This document shows, piece by piece, positions 39,659 to 50,031 of a stretch of 64,000 nucleotides of DNA. The stretch covers positions 1,917,105 to 1,981,104 of the forward strand of contig CT978603.1 of NCBI GenBank assembly GCA_000063525.1. Reading direction: 5' to 3'. The notes below the pieces were generated by a model. The model had not been told where the DNA came from. It searched no databases and worked only from the letters and a program-made list of their open reading frames with translations. This DNA is from Synechococcus sp. RCC307 (GTDB taxonomy: Bacteria; Cyanobacteriota; Cyanobacteriia; PCC-6307; Cyanobiaceae). The number at the start of each line of letters is the position of its first letter. Position 1 is the stretch's first letter. The translations under genes were made by a program, and so were the position numbers.

Positions 39659-40582
39659 GTGGGGCGCCAACTCTTTCTGATTGATCCGATTGGGCGCCTG
39701 CGCCCTGAAAAAGACAGCAGCGTTGCGCTGATGCAGGCCGGACAGCGCGCCGGCGAAGAGATCTGGGCTGCTCAACCCAGCGATCTGGCAGCCGGGGAAG
39801 GCGGCCCCCGCGTGCTGGCCGCGCCGATCACTGCCGAGCCTTGGTACAGCGCAGGGGAAGCCCGCTGGCAGCCCCTCAGCCAGTTCCAGCAGGTGTGGAT
39901 GCGCAAAGACCCACCGGTGGATGAGGCCTACCTCTATGCCACCCACTTGCTTGAGCTGGCGGAGCGCCAGGGCGTGCAGGTGCTCAACCGCCCGGCCAGC
40001 CTGCGGGCCTGGAACGAAAAGCTGGGGGCGCTGCAGTTCCCAGAGCTGATGGCCCCCACCCTGGTGGCCAGCGATGTGGAGCTGTTGCGTCAATTTGCCG
40101 CCACCCATGGAGAGGTGGTGCTCAAGCCCCTCGGTGGGCGCGCTGGTCAGGGGGTAATCCGCTCCAGTGGCGAGGCTCCAGGGCTAGGAGCCCTGCTGGA
40201 GCTGGTCACGCAGCAGCAGCAACTGCCAGTGATGATCCAGGCGTTTTTGCCCCAGGTCAGTGAGGGCGATAAGCGCATCTTGCTGGTGAACGGCGAGCCG
40301 CTGGGCGCCGTCAACCGCAAACCGAAGGCGGGTGAATTCCGCAGCAACCTGGCTGTGGGCGGCCAACCGGAAGCCACCGACCTCAGCCCCCGCGAGCGGC
40401 AGATCTGCGATGTGTTGCGGCCCGCCTTAATTGAGGCCGGACTGTTCTTTGTCGGCATCGATGTGATCGCTGGTCACCTCAGCGAGATCAATGTCACCAG
40501 CCCCACCGGCATCCGCGAAGTGGAGCAGCTCGGGAAGATTCCCCTGGCTGATCTCACCCAGCAGCGTTTACTGCAGGGCTGA
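39659..40582 (+). CDS. gshB: glutathione synthetase
   Basis: GshB joins gamma-glutamylcysteine and glycine with ATP. The 307-residue product, with GTG start at 39659, begins [18 protein letters not shown]. It shows the ATP-grasp features [16 protein letters not shown], the conserved [19 protein letters not shown] and the C-terminal [21 protein letters not shown]. It is cotranscribed with glutaredoxin. The 3' end overlaps that of the convergent isochorismate synthase gene by 29 bases. Confidence 0.95.
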   Translation: MGRQLFLIDPIGRLRPEKDSSVALMQAGQRAGEEIWAAQPSDLAAGEGGPRVLAAPITAEPWYSAGEARWQPLSQFQQVWMRKDPPVDEAYLYATHLLELAERQGVQVLNRPASLRAWNEKLGALQFPELMAPTLVASDVELLRQFAATHGEVVLKPLGGRAGQGVIRSSGEAPGLGALLELVTQQQQLPVMIQAFLPQVSEGDKRILLVNGEPLGAVNRKPKAGEFRSNLAVGGQPEATDLSPRERQICDVLRPALIEAGLFFVGIDVIAGHLSEINVTSPTGIREVEQLGKIPLADLTQQRLLQG

Positions 40583-41999
40583 CGGTGAGCTGCTGCTGCA
40601 GCACCTCAAGCTTGAGGGCCACCTCCTGCAATTCCCGCTCAGGCACCGAGCCCTTGACCAAACCAGCTCCTGCGGTGAGCTCAAGCCGCGAGCCCCGCAG
40701 CACGCCGCTGCGAATCGCCACCCGCAGCTCCGCATCACCGGCGCTGTCGATCCAGCCAATCGGAGCGGCATAGGCTCCCCGCTCAAAGGGCTCGAGCTGC
40801 CGCAACCAGGCCATCGCTTCGCGGCGGGGCAAGCCAGCGACCGCCGGGGTGGGATGCAACGCCGCTGCCAACGCCAGAGGGTCTTGGCCGGCTAACGATG
40901 CTGTGATCGGGGTGTGCAGATGATGCAGGGGGCCATGGCTGGCCAAGCGGGGATGACGCGGCTGGCGGGGCACCAGCCCCTGCTGTTGCAGCACGGCTGT
41001 GATCGCTTCCACCACCAGCTCATGCTCATGGCGATCCTTGCTGGATTGCAGCAACTGCTCGGGCGGCTGATGCTGCGAGGCCGTGCCAGCCAGGGCATCA
41101 CAACGGAGCTGCCCCTGGCGCACCGCCAACAACCGCTCTGGGGAGGCCCCCACCAGATCGCCGCCATCGGCCAGCCCCCAGAGGAAGCGGCAGCTGCCGC
41201 GATGGCGTTGGCGCAAGCCCTTGAGCAGCAACTGGGGATCCAGAGGCGCCTCAAGCTGCAGCTGCTGACGCACCGCCAGCACCAATTTGCGTAGCTGGTT
41301 GTCGCCCACCAGATGCAGGGCCTGATCCATGGCCTGGCGGTAGGCCCCATGCCAAGGGCTACGGCTCAGCAAGCGGGGAAACGCTGGTGCTGGCGCAGAC
41401 GGCTCAGCCTGCTGAAGCGCGCGCGCCTGCTCCCACAGCTCTTCAGCCACCAAGCGCGGAGTGATCTCACCGCCGAGGCTGCGCGACAAGCGCAACCAGC
41501 ACTGCCGGCCCTGACGGCTGAGCTGCCAGCGCGGCAGCACCGCCCGCACCCCAGGCAGGGGCTCAGATGCCTCGAGCAGCGGCGCATCAAAAAACGAAAA
41601 CCCGAGCAGCACACGCGGGCGTGCCAACGCCGGAGCCTCAGGCGCGCCGTCCTGCAGGCGCGAGAGGCTCAACTGACAGAAGCGCTGCGCCAGCTCAAAG
41701 CGGCGCGGACCACTGAGCTCCAGCTGCTGAGAGACACCCGTAGCCGCAAAGCAGAGGCCAGGCTGGCTATCCCACAACGCCCGGAAGCGATCACCCCCCG
41801 GCAACTGCGGCAGCGCCTGCAGTGGGTCCAGTGGCGCCAAGGGCAGCGCCAGGCTGAGCACAGCACCATCCTCCAGGGACTGCCCATGGGCGGCAGCCTG
41901 GCTGAGCAAGTCGGTGAAGCGGGGGGCCTGTTGCACCACACAACCGGGGGACTGCTCAAATGTATGGGTCTCTCGTGGCCCGTAGTGGCGGGCAGCCAT
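40554..41999 (-). CDS. menF: isochorismate synthase
   Basis: A chorismate-utilising enzyme, up to 481 residues, converting chorismate to isochorismate for phylloquinone (vitamin K1). The C-terminal domain shows [20 protein letters not shown], the catalytic region [31 protein letters not shown] and the end [24 protein letters not shown]. Context supports this over salicylate or siderophore roles: menA, menC and menE follow divergently. The start is uncertain: ATG 41999 shares bases with the menA ATG, while a GTG at 41939 would leave room for promoters. Confidence 0.92.
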   Translation of the reverse strand: MAARHYGPRETHTFEQSPGCVVQQAPRFTDLLSQAAAHGQSLEDGAVLSLALPLAPLDPLQALPQLPGGDRFRALWDSQPGLCFAATGVSQQLELSGPRRFELAQRFCQLSLSRLQDGAPEAPALARPRVLLGFSFFDAPLLEASEPLPGVRAVLPRWQLSRQGRQCWLRLSRSLGGEITPRLVAEELWEQARALQQAEPSAPAPAFPRLLSRSPWHGAYRQAMDQALHLVGDNQLRKLVLAVRQQLQLEAPLDPQLLLKGLRQRHRGSCRFLWGLADGGDLVGASPERLLAVRQGQLRCDALAGTASQHQPPEQLLQSSKDRHEHELVVEAITAVLQQQGLVPRQPRHPRLASHGPLHHLHTPITASLAGQDPLALAAALHPTPAVAGLPRREAMAWLRQLEPFERGAYAAPIGWIDSAGDAELRVAIRSGVLRGSRLELTAGAGLVKGSVPERELQEVALKLEVLQQQLTVSPAVNAAG

Positions 42000-42933
42000 G
42001 GCTGAGCCCCAGGTCGTCGCAAGCCGTTACGCGCTCTGGAAGGCGGCCATCAAATGGCCGATGTACTCCGTGGCAGTGATGCCAGCGCTTTTGGCCAGTG
42101 GCTGGCTTCAAAGTCAGGGGTTAGACCCCCGCTGGGGCCAGCTCGGCCTGTTTCTGCTCGCAGCGGTGCTGCTGCTGGGGTGGGAAAACCTCAGCAACGA
42201 CGTGTTTGATGACGACACCGGTGTCGACACCCTCGGCAAACCCCATTCCTTGGTGGCCCTGACCGGCCGCCGCGATCGCATTGCTTGGATTGCTCACAGC
42301 CTGCTCGCTGGCGGATTGCTGCTGATGGCCCTGGTGGCCCTGCGCAGCCAACCGGTGGTGCTGCTGCTAGTGCTGATCTGCTGCGGCCTGGGATACCTCT
42401 ACCAAGGCCCACCCTTTCGTTTGGGCTACCGCGGCCTCGGCGAACCGCTGTGCTGGCTGGCCTTTGGCCCCTTCGCCACGGCCGCTGCGCTGATGGCGCT
42501 GCAGCCACCAACGAGCCTGCCGGCTGCAGTGCCTTGGCAGGTGGCACTGAGCCTGGGCTCCGGCCCGGCGCTGGCCACCACCTTGGTGTTGTTCTGCTCC
42601 CACTTTCATCAGGTCGAGGAGGACGCTGCCCACGGCAAACGCTCTCCGGTTGTGAAGCTGGGCACGGCCAAAGCCGCGGCCGTGGTGCCCTGGCTTGTGG
42701 CGGCAAGCTTGGCCCTGCAATGGCTGCCGGTGCTGGAGCGCCAGTGGCCCTCCACCGCGCTGCTGAGCGTGATCGGGTTGCCCGCTGCAGCGCAGCTGAT
42801 TCGGCTGCTGCGGGAGCATCACCACCAGCCCGAGCGGATTAGCGGCAGCAAGTTTTTGGCCTTGCGCTTTCAAGCCCTAAGCGGCCTCGGGCTCGCCATC
42901 GGCCTGGGCATTGCACCTTGGCTGGGACGTTGA
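41998..42933 (+). CDS. menA: 1,4-dihydroxy-2-naphthoate phytyltransferase (MenA)
   Basis: A 311-residue UbiA-type prenyltransferase that attaches the phytyl chain to dihydroxynaphthoate in the membrane to build phylloquinone, the photosystem I electron carrier. It has eight or nine hydrophobic segments, the first Asp-rich motif in NLSNDVFDDDTGVDTLGKPH, the GYLYQGPPFRLGYRGLGE loop and the second polar motif HFHQVEEDAAHGKRSPVVKLG. The ATG at 41998 overlaps the start of the divergent menF in a CCATGG palindrome. Its TGA overlaps the menC ATG. Confidence 0.94.
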   Translation: MAEPQVVASRYALWKAAIKWPMYSVAVMPALLASGWLQSQGLDPRWGQLGLFLLAAVLLLGWENLSNDVFDDDTGVDTLGKPHSLVALTGRRDRIAWIAHSLLAGGLLLMALVALRSQPVVLLLVLICCGLGYLYQGPPFRLGYRGLGEPLCWLAFGPFATAAALMALQPPTSLPAAVPWQVALSLGSGPALATTLVLFCSHFHQVEEDAAHGKRSPVVKLGTAKAAAVVPWLVAASLALQWLPVLERQWPSTALLSVIGLPAAAQLIRLLREHHHQPERISGSKFLALRFQALSGLGLAIGLGIAPWLGR

Positions 42934-43889
42934 TGCAACTGCGCTGGCGCCCATACCGGTGGGCGCTGCAGCCGCCTTTGATCACCGCCTGCGGGCCCTG
43001 GAGCGAGCGGCGCGGCTGGCTGCTGCGGCTCGAGGACCCAGGCAGCGGTTCTGCGGGTTGGGGAGAAGCCGCACCCTTGCCGGCTGAGCACGCCCAGTGC
43101 GCCGATGCACTCGCGGCATTGCCTTCTGAGTGCAGCACCGAGCACCTGGAGCAAGCGCTCAGGGCACTGCCTGGGCCTGCGGCCTTTGCCATCGGACTGG
43201 CCCTAGCCGAGCTGGAAGGGCTCCAAGGCGGGCAATGGCTGCCGGCTCCCGCTTCAGCGGTGTTGCTGCCAGCCGGCGGTGAGGCCATCGCAGCCCTGAA
43301 GAGCGCGCTCCAGCGAGCCACAGGCGAGCCAGCGGAGTTCGCAGCCAAGTGGAAGGTGGGGGTGCTGGATCCAGACACCGAACTGCAGCTGCTGGAGCAA
43401 CTTTTGGAGCAACTTCCCAGCGGCGCCCAGCTCCGCCTTGATTCCAATGGCAGCTGGGACCGTGCCACCGCGGGGCGCTGGGCCATGCGTTTGAAGCACG
43501 AGGGCAAGCTGCAATGGCTGGAGCAGCCCTTGCCACCCAGCGACCATGCCGGCTTGCTCGCCCTGGGTCGCCGGCTGCCGGTGGCCCTCGATGAATCGCT
43601 CCGGCATCCCAGCGGCCTCCCCCCTGGGTGGAGCGGCTGGCTGGTGCACAAACCAGCTCTCGAGGGTGATCCCCGGCCCCTGCTGCTGCAGCTCAAACAA
43701 GGGGCCGCCAAACAGATGGTGAGCAGTGCCTTGGAGAGCGGCATAGGAGCCCGGGCGGTGGCCCACATGGCGGCCCTGGCCAGCCGCGGCCCCACACCAT
43801 GCGCCGCTGGACTGGCCCCGGGCTGGGGTGCTTCTGGCGATCTCGCCAGCACGATCCCCCAGCAGGTGTGGGAGGCCGCCGGCTCATGA
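42933..43889 (+). CDS. menC: o-succinylbenzoate synthase
   Basis: An enolase-superfamily enzyme of 318 residues that dehydrates SHCHC to o-succinylbenzoate. The catalytic lysine strand is KWKVGV, the metal ligands follow in LDSNGSWDRA, WLEQPLPPSDH and ALDESL, and the second lysine is in WLVHKPALEGDP. ATG 42933 overlaps the menA stop by one base (TGATG) and gives the family-like MQLRWRPYRW. Its own stop overlaps the menE ATG. Short compared with some MenC proteins but complete. Confidence 0.93.
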   Translation: MQLRWRPYRWALQPPLITACGPWSERRGWLLRLEDPGSGSAGWGEAAPLPAEHAQCADALAALPSECSTEHLEQALRALPGPAAFAIGLALAELEGLQGGQWLPAPASAVLLPAGGEAIAALKSALQRATGEPAEFAAKWKVGVLDPDTELQLLEQLLEQLPSGAQLRLDSNGSWDRATAGRWAMRLKHEGKLQWLEQPLPPSDHAGLLALGRRLPVALDESLRHPSGLPPGWSGWLVHKPALEGDPRPLLLQLKQGAAKQMVSSALESGIGARAVAHMAALASRGPTPCAAGLAPGWGASGDLASTIPQQVWEAAGS

Positions 43890-45010
43890 ACGGCTGGGAG
43901 CTACGGGCCAGTGCGCTTGAAGAGCAAGCGGGCCGCGATGCGATGACCTGCTGCCAACGGTGGCCAGAAGGCAGCGGCGTGGTGATCGGCAGCGGCGGCA
44001 GCAGCGGCGGGCGCAAGTGGTGCCTGCAGAGCTGGGAGAACCTCGAGCAGTCGGCCAGCAGCTGCGCGGACTGGTTACAAGCCATTGGGGTTGATCCCAG
44101 CTGCGTGCAGCTGGTGAACCCCCTGCCCAGCCATCACATGGGGGGACTGATGCCCCAAATCAGGGCGCGGCAGTGGCAAGCACCGCTGGTGGCCATTGCG
44201 CCTGAACTGATGAAATCTCCTGGCGCGCTCCTGGAGCAACACGGCAACCTCACCCGCGGCGGCCGCGATGCCGTGATCTCGCTGGTGCCCACGCAATTGC
44301 AGCGGCTCCTGGGCGATCCCTCAGGCCGCAGCTGGCTCCGGCAATTCCGGCTGCTTTGGATCGGCGGCGGCCCCCTCAGCACCGAGCTGGCTGATCAAGC
44401 CCGCCAGCTGCAGCTTCCGCTGAGCCCCTGTTACGGCAGCACTGAAACAGCCGCGATGGTCTGCGCCGCAGATCCAGCCCAATTTCTGGCAGGGCACAAC
44501 AGTTGCGGTGAACCGTTGAGCGATGTGGAGCTGCAGCTCGAGCCAACCAGCGGAGCCATAGAGGTGAAAACCAGGCGGCTGAGCCCGGGCTGGCTGAAGG
44601 GAGAGCAGGTGCAGCCCTTCGCCGATGCCGGCGGCTGGTGGCACAGCGGTGATGCAGGCCGCCTCGGGCCTGCGGGCCTGGAACTGCTGGGGCGGCTCGA
44701 TGGCGCCCTCAACAGCGGCGGGGCCACGGTGTTTCCAGAGCAAATTGAAGCGGCCTTGGCCGGCCTGCCGGGGCTAGAGGCGGTGCTGGTGGTGGGCCTA
44801 CCGGATCCGCAATGGGGCCAACGGCTCATTGGCCTGGTCAAACCGTCACCAGGCGCCAATGGTGATGAGCTGATGGCGCTGCTGCGGCAGCGCAGCGCCG
44901 GCCTGCCGCCAGCGCAACGGCCCAAGCATTGGCAGCTGTGCCCTGAGCTGGCGCCCAACCCCCAGGGCAAGTGGGAGCGCCAGCGCTGGCGGGCGTGGGC
45001 TCAGGTCTGA
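43886..45010 (+). CDS. menE: o-succinylbenzoate-CoA ligase
   Basis: A 374-residue ANL-superfamily ligase that activates o-succinylbenzoate with ATP and CoA. It is shorter than many MenE proteins, as expected in picocyanobacteria. The P-loop IGSGGSSGGRKWCLQSW, NPLPSHHMGGLM, CYGSTETAAMV and the hinge region HSGDAGRLGPAGLELLGRLDGALNSGG are present; the C-terminal catalytic lysine is in ELAPNPQGKWERQRW. ATG 43886 overlaps the menC stop (ATGA). Its 3' end overlaps the convergent thioesterase gene by ten bases. Confidence 0.93.
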   Translation: MNGWELRASALEEQAGRDAMTCCQRWPEGSGVVIGSGGSSGGRKWCLQSWENLEQSASSCADWLQAIGVDPSCVQLVNPLPSHHMGGLMPQIRARQWQAPLVAIAPELMKSPGALLEQHGNLTRGGRDAVISLVPTQLQRLLGDPSGRSWLRQFRLLWIGGGPLSTELADQARQLQLPLSPCYGSTETAAMVCAADPAQFLAGHNSCGEPLSDVELQLEPTSGAIEVKTRRLSPGWLKGEQVQPFADAGGWWHSGDAGRLGPAGLELLGRLDGALNSGGATVFPEQIEAALAGLPGLEAVLVVGLPDPQWGQRLIGLVKPSPGANGDELMALLRQRSAGLPPAQRPKHWQLCPELAPNPQGKWERQRWRAWAQV

Positions 45011-45396
45011 ACTGAAGCCTGAAGCCAACGCTGCACTCCCTCAGGCAGGGGCGCACGGCGGCGATCAGCGGCGGCAATGCACTGATGTCGCGTCAGCCCG
45101 CGGGCGACGGGACGCCCGGCAGAGGAAAAGCTGTAGGCCACCTCAAAGGCAGTGGGATCCAACCATTGAGGGGTCAACGCAATGGCCAGCGGATCACCGC
45201 AGATCAAAGGCGCCAAAAAATCAGCGCTGCAGTGGGTGATGGGCAGCAACAGATTGAGCTGCTGGCCTGGGGTGGGAAACAGCGTCGCCGGCTCGAGGCC
45301 AAAGCGCTCGAGACTCTCTTCATAGGCCTCATGGCACCAGCGCAGCAGCTGCTGAAAATGCAGCACGCCAGCAGCATCCGTTTCACCGAAACGCAC
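45001..45396 (-). CDS. menI: probable 1,4-dihydroxy-2-naphthoyl-CoA thioesterase (MenI type)
   Basis: A hot-dog fold acyl-CoA thioesterase of 131 residues with the 4HBT-type motif RFGETDAAGVLHFQQLLRWCHEAYEESLERFG, whose Asp is the presumed catalytic residue. In cyanobacteria this enzyme releases dihydroxynaphthoate from CoA before MenA, which fits the location next to menE. The only standard start codon is GTG 45396, but the frame remains open upstream and encodes SDWLVLCRSV, which resembles the usual family N terminus. It lies 32 bases downstream of ndhH on the same strand. Confidence 0.88.
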   Translation of the reverse strand: MRFGETDAAGVLHFQQLLRWCHEAYEESLERFGLEPATLFPTPGQQLNLLLPITHCSADFLAPLICGDPLAIALTPQWLDPTAFEVAYSFSSAGRPVARGLTRHQCIAAADRRRAPLPEGVQRWLQASVQT

Positions 45397-45428
45397 GCTG
45401 CGGCACAGGACTAGCCAATCGCTGGAGT

Positions 45429-46613
45429 TCAGCGGTCGACGGAACCCATGATCACGTCGATCGAACCGAGGATCGCCATGATGTCGGCCACCTTCACACC
45501 TTTTAAGAGGTGAGGAAGGATCTGAAGATTGTTGAAATCAGCAGCGCGAATCTTCCAGCGCCACGGGGTGACGTCGTTGTTGCCCATCAGGAACACGCCA
45601 AGCTCACCTTTACCGGATTCCACGCGGGTGTAGAGCTGCCCATTAGGGATCTTGAAAGTGGGCGCAACTTTCTTGGCAACGATTTGATAATCGAAGCCAT
45701 AGAACTCACTGTCTTTGCCTTCTAGCTGACGCTTGGCTTCCAGGTTTTCAGTGGGCCCGCCAGGAATCTGCTGAGCGGCCTGACGCAAAATCTTCAGCGA
45801 TTCGCGCATCTCCTGCAAACGCACGCGGTAGCGGGCGAAGCAGCAGCCCTCTTGGGCCGTGGCCACCTCCCAATCGAAATCGTCGTAGCACTCGTAATGG
45901 TCAACCTTGCGCAGATCCCAGGCCACGCCTGAGGCCCTCAGCATCGGACCCGACAAACTCCAGTTGATGGCCTGCTCGCGGGTGATCGTGCCAAGACCCT
46001 CAATCCGCCGGCGGAAGATGGGGTTGTTGGTGATCAGCTTTTCGTATTCATCGATCTTGGGTCCAAACCAGTTGCAGAAGTCGTCCAACTTCTCCAACCA
46101 GCCATAGGGAAGATCCGCGGCAACTCCACCAATGCGGAAATAGTTGTTGTTGACCATCCGCTGACCGGTGGCCGCTTCCCAGAGGTCGTAAATCATCTCC
46201 CGCTCACGGAAGATGTAGAAGAACGGCGTTTGAGCGCCTACATCCGCCAAGAATGGGCCAAGCCACAGCAGGTGATTGGCGATGCGGTTGAGCTCCAGCA
46301 TCATCACGCGGATGTAGCTGGCGCGGCGCGGAACTTTCACATCAGCCAGCCGCTCCGGTGCATTCACCGTGATGGCTTCATTGAACATGCCAGCGGCGTA
46401 ATCCCAGCGGCTGACATACGGCACGAACATCACATTCGTGCGGTTCTCGGCGATCTTCTCCATGCCCCGGTGGAGATAACCAATCACCGGTTCGCAATCC
46501 ACCACGTCTTCCCCATCGAGGGTCACCACCAGACGCAACACCCCGTGCATTGAGGGGTGATGGGGCCCGAAGTTGAGCACCATCGGCTCGGTGCGCGTTT
46601 CCAGCTGCGTCAT
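45429..46613 (-). CDS. ndhH: NAD(P)H-quinone oxidoreductase subunit H (NDH-1)
   Basis: NdhH is the 49-kDa-like core subunit of the cyanobacterial NDH-1 complex, which handles respiration, cyclic electron flow and CO2 uptake at the thylakoid membrane. The product from ATG 46613 is 394 residues, exactly as in other cyanobacteria, starting [20 protein letters not shown]. The conserved regions [38 protein letters not shown] and the C-terminal [21 protein letters not shown] and [18 protein letters not shown] are intact. The longer frame to 46730 overlaps rsmH and was rejected. Confidence 0.98.
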   Translation of the reverse strand: MTQLETRTEPMVLNFGPHHPSMHGVLRLVVTLDGEDVVDCEPVIGYLHRGMEKIAENRTNVMFVPYVSRWDYAAGMFNEAITVNAPERLADVKVPRRASYIRVMMLELNRIANHLLWLGPFLADVGAQTPFFYIFREREMIYDLWEAATGQRMVNNNYFRIGGVAADLPYGWLEKLDDFCNWFGPKIDEYEKLITNNPIFRRRIEGLGTITREQAINWSLSGPMLRASGVAWDLRKVDHYECYDDFDWEVATAQEGCCFARYRVRLQEMRESLKILRQAAQQIPGGPTENLEAKRQLEGKDSEFYGFDYQIVAKKVAPTFKIPNGQLYTRVESGKGELGVFLMGNNDVTPWRWKIRAADFNNLQILPHLLKGVKVADIMAILGSIDVIMGSVDR

Positions 46614-46675
46614 GGGGGCCGGGGGCCGAAGCTGCGCTGATCCTAGGAAGGACCCTGTGCCATCCCCTTGCGGAC

Positions 46676-47575
46676 TTGAGCAGTTCCTTTCATCACCAGC
46701 CGGTGCTGCCGCAACAGGTGCTGGAAGCACTAGCCGAATTGCCCGATGAAGGCGTGCTGCTCGATGCCACCGTGGGCGGCGGCGGACACAGCAGCCTGCT
46801 GCTGGATGTCCACCCCGGCTGGCAGCTGATCGGCCTGGATCAAGACCCCGCCGCCCGGGCCGCAGCGGCCCAACAGCTGGAGCGTTTTGGCGAGCGGGTG
46901 CAGCTGGTGGCCAGCAACTTTGCGGCTTATACCCCAGATCAACCGGTGGTGGCGGTGCTGGCTGATCTGGGCGTCAGCAGCCATCAGCTCGATGTGCCCG
47001 AGCGCGGCTTCAGCTTCCGCGCCGATGGCCCTCTGGACATGCGCATGAACACCGAAGGCGACGGAGAAACTGCCGCAGCGCTGATCGACCGCCTGGAGGA
47101 AAACGCCCTAGCCGATCTGCTGTTTCACTACGGCGAGGAGCGACTTTCGAGGCGGATTGCGCGCCGGCTCAAAACTGAAGGCCCCTGGGATGACGGGGAA
47201 AGGGGCACCGCAGCGCTGGCCTATGCGATCGCCGGCTGCTACCCGCCCAAGCAACGCCATGGCCGCATCCATGCCGCCACCCGCAGCTTCCAGGCCTTAC
47301 GGATTGCGGTGAACGATGAGCTGGGGGTGCTGGAAACCCTGCTCAACGACGCTCCCAACTGGCTCGAGCCCGGTGGGCGGATCGCCGTGATCAGCTTTCA
47401 CTCGCTCGAGGATCGGCTGGTCAAAAACCGCTTTAAGGCCGATGAGCGTCTGCGGGTGATCAGCCGCAAGCCCTTGATCGCTTCAGAGCAGGAAGCCGAG
47501 GCCAACCCCCGGGCCCGCTCCGCCAAGTTGCGCGTCGCCGAGCGCCTCAGCGCAGAGCTTGAACCTGCTCAGTGA
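46676..47575 (+). CDS. rsmH: 16S rRNA (cytosine-1402-N4)-methyltransferase
   Basis: RsmH (MraW) methylates C1402 in the 16S rRNA decoding centre using SAM. The 299-residue product begins [17 protein letters not shown] after a TTG start, with [44 protein letters not shown], the [14 protein letters not shown] region and [20 protein letters not shown], all diagnostic. It is not followed by the usual division cluster in this genome. It diverges from ndhH and its end overlaps the convergent cysteine desulfurase gene by 29 bases. Confidence 0.96.
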   Translation: MSSSFHHQPVLPQQVLEALAELPDEGVLLDATVGGGGHSSLLLDVHPGWQLIGLDQDPAARAAAAQQLERFGERVQLVASNFAAYTPDQPVVAVLADLGVSSHQLDVPERGFSFRADGPLDMRMNTEGDGETAAALIDRLEENALADLLFHYGEERLSRRIARRLKTEGPWDDGERGTAALAYAIAGCYPPKQRHGRIHAATRSFQALRIAVNDELGVLETLLNDAPNWLEPGGRIAVISFHSLEDRLVKNRFKADERLRVISRKPLIASEQEAEANPRARSAKLRVAERLSAELEPAQ

Positions 47576-48686
47576 ACCAAGCCAGGGCCTGATCCATCTG
47601 CTCGGCCGTGTTGGCGCGCCCCAAACCAAACCGAACCGACGCTGCGGCCTGCTGCCGGCTGCGGCCCAAGGCGAGCAACACATGGGAAGGCTCACCGCTG
47701 GAGCTGCTGCAGGCTGAACCGCCACTGAGCGCCAACCGGCGCCGCAGGGCGCTGTGCAGCCGCGCGCCATCGACCCCTTCAACGCTGACGTTGAGGTTGT
47801 GGGCCAAGCGCTGATCCAAGCAGCCGTTGAGCACGACTCCCTCTAGGGGTTGCAGCCCCTGCCAGAGGCGATCGCGCAAGCCCGCAAGCCGCTCGGCGCG
47901 CTGGGGGGCATCGGCAAGCGCACGCTCCAGGGCTTCGGCCAGCCCAACGGCCAACGGCAGCGGAACACTGCCGCTGCGCAGCCCCCCCTCCTGGCCGCCG
48001 CCATGGAGCTGGGGCTTGAGCTCCACACCAGGTGCCACCAGCAGAGCGCCAACGCCCTTGGGGCCATAGAACTTGTGGCCGCTGAGGCTGAGCAGATCAA
48101 TGCCCAAGGCCAGGGGCTCAACCCGTTGATGGCCCACCAACTGGGCGCCATCGACATGCACCGCGATCCCCTGAGGCCGGCACAGGGCAGAAATGTCGGC
48201 GATTGGCTGCAGCACGCCGATCTCGTTGTTGGCAGCCATCACGCTCACCAGCACCGTGTCAGGCCGTAAGGCAGCCGCCAGGGCATGGAGATCGAGCAAA
48301 CCATCGGGCTGCACCGGCAGCACCGTGAGCTCAAAGCCGAGGCTTTGCAGATAGCGGCAGGGGTCGAGCACCGCCCGGTGCTCGGTGGCCACCGTGACGA
48401 TGTGCCGCCCCCGCGTGAGCCGCGCCTCACACAGGCCCTTGATGGCCAGGTTGTTGGCTTCGGTGGCCCCGCTGGTGAACACCACCGCGTCGGCAGGAAC
48501 CGCCAAGCAACGGGCCAGACGCTCACGGGCGAGGGTCAGCTGGGCTGCGGCCTCCAGGCCAGGGCGGTGGCTGCGGCTGGAGGGATTGGCAAAGCCATCA
48601 CTCCATAAGGGCGCCATGGCCTCCACCACCGCCGGATCACAGGGCGTGGTGGCCTGATGGTCGAGGTAGATCGGCGCAGCGGCCAC
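47547..48686 (-). CDS. cysteine desulfurase (NifS/IscS family)
   Basis: A PLP enzyme of about 379 residues that releases sulfur from cysteine for iron-sulfur clusters or thio-modification. It shows [46 protein letters not shown], the PLP lysine in [12 protein letters not shown], and the catalytic cysteine loop [17 protein letters not shown] near the C terminus. I chose GTG 48686, preceded by GGGGAG and giving [13 protein letters not shown] 48713 is an alternative that adds nine residues. Its role (IscS-like versus NifS-like) cannot be set from sequence alone. Confidence 0.92.
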   Translation of the reverse strand: MAAAPIYLDHQATTPCDPAVVEAMAPLWSDGFANPSSRSHRPGLEAAAQLTLARERLARCLAVPADAVVFTSGATEANNLAIKGLCEARLTRGRHIVTVATEHRAVLDPCRYLQSLGFELTVLPVQPDGLLDLHALAAALRPDTVLVSVMAANNEIGVLQPIADISALCRPQGIAVHVDGAQLVGHQRVEPLALGIDLLSLSGHKFYGPKGVGALLVAPGVELKPQLHGGGQEGGLRSGSVPLPLAVGLAEALERALADAPQRAERLAGLRDRLWQGLQPLEGVVLNGCLDQRLAHNLNVSVEGVDGARLHSALRRRLALSGGSACSSSSGEPSHVLLALGRSRQQAAASVRFGLGRANTAEQMDQALAWFTEQVQALR

Positions 48687-48746
48687 GGAGGCTCCCCATC
48701 CAACGCAATCCATCCCATGCTGGCGGGACTCCGCTGGATTTCAGTG

Positions 48747-49262
48747 ATGGTGCGCCCCGCCTGGCTGCTGGCAGCACTCGCCGGTCTGTTGAGCTCGAGT
48801 GCGGCACTGGCTCAGGGCTTTGTGTTTGAAACCAGGCAACAAAACCCAGCCAACTACCGCCCCCCTGGCCTGAAAATCCTGAGCCAGCGCACCGTTCCCT
48901 ACGGCGAAGAAGTGGTGGGCATCTATGCCATTCGCGACGCCGAGGACATCCCCGATGGCAAGCGCATCAAGATTTGGCGTGAGCGCGCCAATGACGTCAA
49001 GGTCGCCAACGAAACCATCCGCTGCGACACCACCGCGCCGATGCGAATCACCGGCCGTGGCGACCAGATGCTGATGCTGGAACTCAACCCCGGTGGAGCC
49101 GTTGGGCCCCACAACGAGGAATCCCATCTGATCTGGTGGGCTGCCTGCGTGCCTGAGCAGACCGGCAACGACCCCAACACCCTTCAGGCGATCGCCCAAG
49201 AGCTGGGTTTCAGCGGGCTGCTGATCGAACGTCAGCATGTCTTGCCTGGACGCCCTCGATAA
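48747..49262 (+). CDS. exported protein of unknown function
   Basis: A 171-residue protein from ATG 48747 with a clear signal peptide (PAWLLAALAGLLSSSAALAQ, cleavage after ALA). ATG 48717 would add ten residues. The mature protein carries conserved-looking strands such as RPPGLKILSQRTVPYGEEVVG, KIWRERANDVKVANETIRCD and ESHLIWWAACVPEQTGNDP, with two cysteines. It looks like a cyanobacterial conserved periplasmic protein but I cannot name the family. It precedes the response regulator by 29 bases. Confidence 0.78.
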   Translation: MVRPAWLLAALAGLLSSSAALAQGFVFETRQQNPANYRPPGLKILSQRTVPYGEEVVGIYAIRDAEDIPDGKRIKIWRERANDVKVANETIRCDTTAPMRITGRGDQMLMLELNPGGAVGPHNEESHLIWWAACVPEQTGNDPNTLQAIAQELGFSGLLIERQHVLPGRPR

Positions 49263-49291
49263 AGTCCAGGCGCTGCGTGTGATCTCTGCCC

Positions 49292-50026
49292 ATGGATGGC
49301 TCTCAGGAGAAGGACCACGCCGAAGAACTGCTGAATGCCCCGCCGCGGGTGTTGCTGGTGGATGACGAGCCCGGTCTGCGCACAGCGGTGCAGGCCTACT
49401 TCGAAGATGAAGGCTTCATCGTCAGCACCGCCGCCGATGGCGAAGAGGGCTGGGAGAAGGCTCAGAGCGAAGTGCCTGACGTTGTGCTCAGCGACGTGAT
49501 GATGCCGCGGGTGGATGGCTTTGGGCTGCTCAAGTTGCTGCGCGAAGACGAACGCCTGGGCGGAACCCCGGTGATCTTCCTCACCGCCAAGGGCATGACG
49601 GCCGACCGCATCGCCGGCTTTCGGGCGGGGGTGGACGACTACATCCCCAAGCCATTTGACCCCGATGAATTGGTGGCGCGGGTTCGCAACGTCGTGCAGC
49701 GCCAGGAGCGCCTGCTCAAAGAAGCGGCCCGCTATGCCGATACCGACCTGGGCCAAATGGCCAAACAAATCGGCGAAATTCGCACGATGCTTCAAGGCGG
49801 TGCCGGCAAGGCCGCAGGCCAAAGCGTGGAGCATTCCTTCACGCCGCGGGAAGCCAGCGTGCTGCAGCTGGTGGCCGAAGGACTGATGAATAAGGAAATC
49901 GCCCGCCAGCTGGAGACATCGATCCGCAATGTCGAAAAGTATGTGAGCCGTTTGTTTGCCAAGACCGGCACCGCGAGCCGCACGGAGCTGGTGCGCTACG
50001 CCCTTGAGCACGGCTTGGTGCACTAG
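49292..50026 (+). CDS. NarL/LuxR-type response regulator (Ycf29-like)
   Basis: A 244-residue two-domain regulator. The receiver domain has RVLLVDDEPGLR, the phospho-acceptor Asp 68 in VVLSDVMMPRVDG, the Thr in FLTAKG and Lys in DDYIPKPFDPDEL. A coiled linker then leads to a LuxR-type helix-turn-helix: HSFTPREASVLQLVAEGLMNKEIARQL and NVEKYVSRLFAKTG. Cyanobacterial and plastid Ycf29 has this shape and this looks like a homologue. No histidine kinase is adjacent, so the input is unknown. It is followed after five bases by the pseudouridine synthase, probably cotranscribed. Confidence 0.9.
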   Translation: MDGSQEKDHAEELLNAPPRVLLVDDEPGLRTAVQAYFEDEGFIVSTAADGEEGWEKAQSEVPDVVLSDVMMPRVDGFGLLKLLREDERLGGTPVIFLTAKGMTADRIAGFRAGVDDYIPKPFDPDELVARVRNVVQRQERLLKEAARYADTDLGQMAKQIGEIRTMLQGGAGKAAGQSVEHSFTPREASVLQLVAEGLMNKEIARQLETSIRNVEKYVSRLFAKTGTASRTELVRYALEHGLVH

Positions 50027-50031
50027 CTGCG

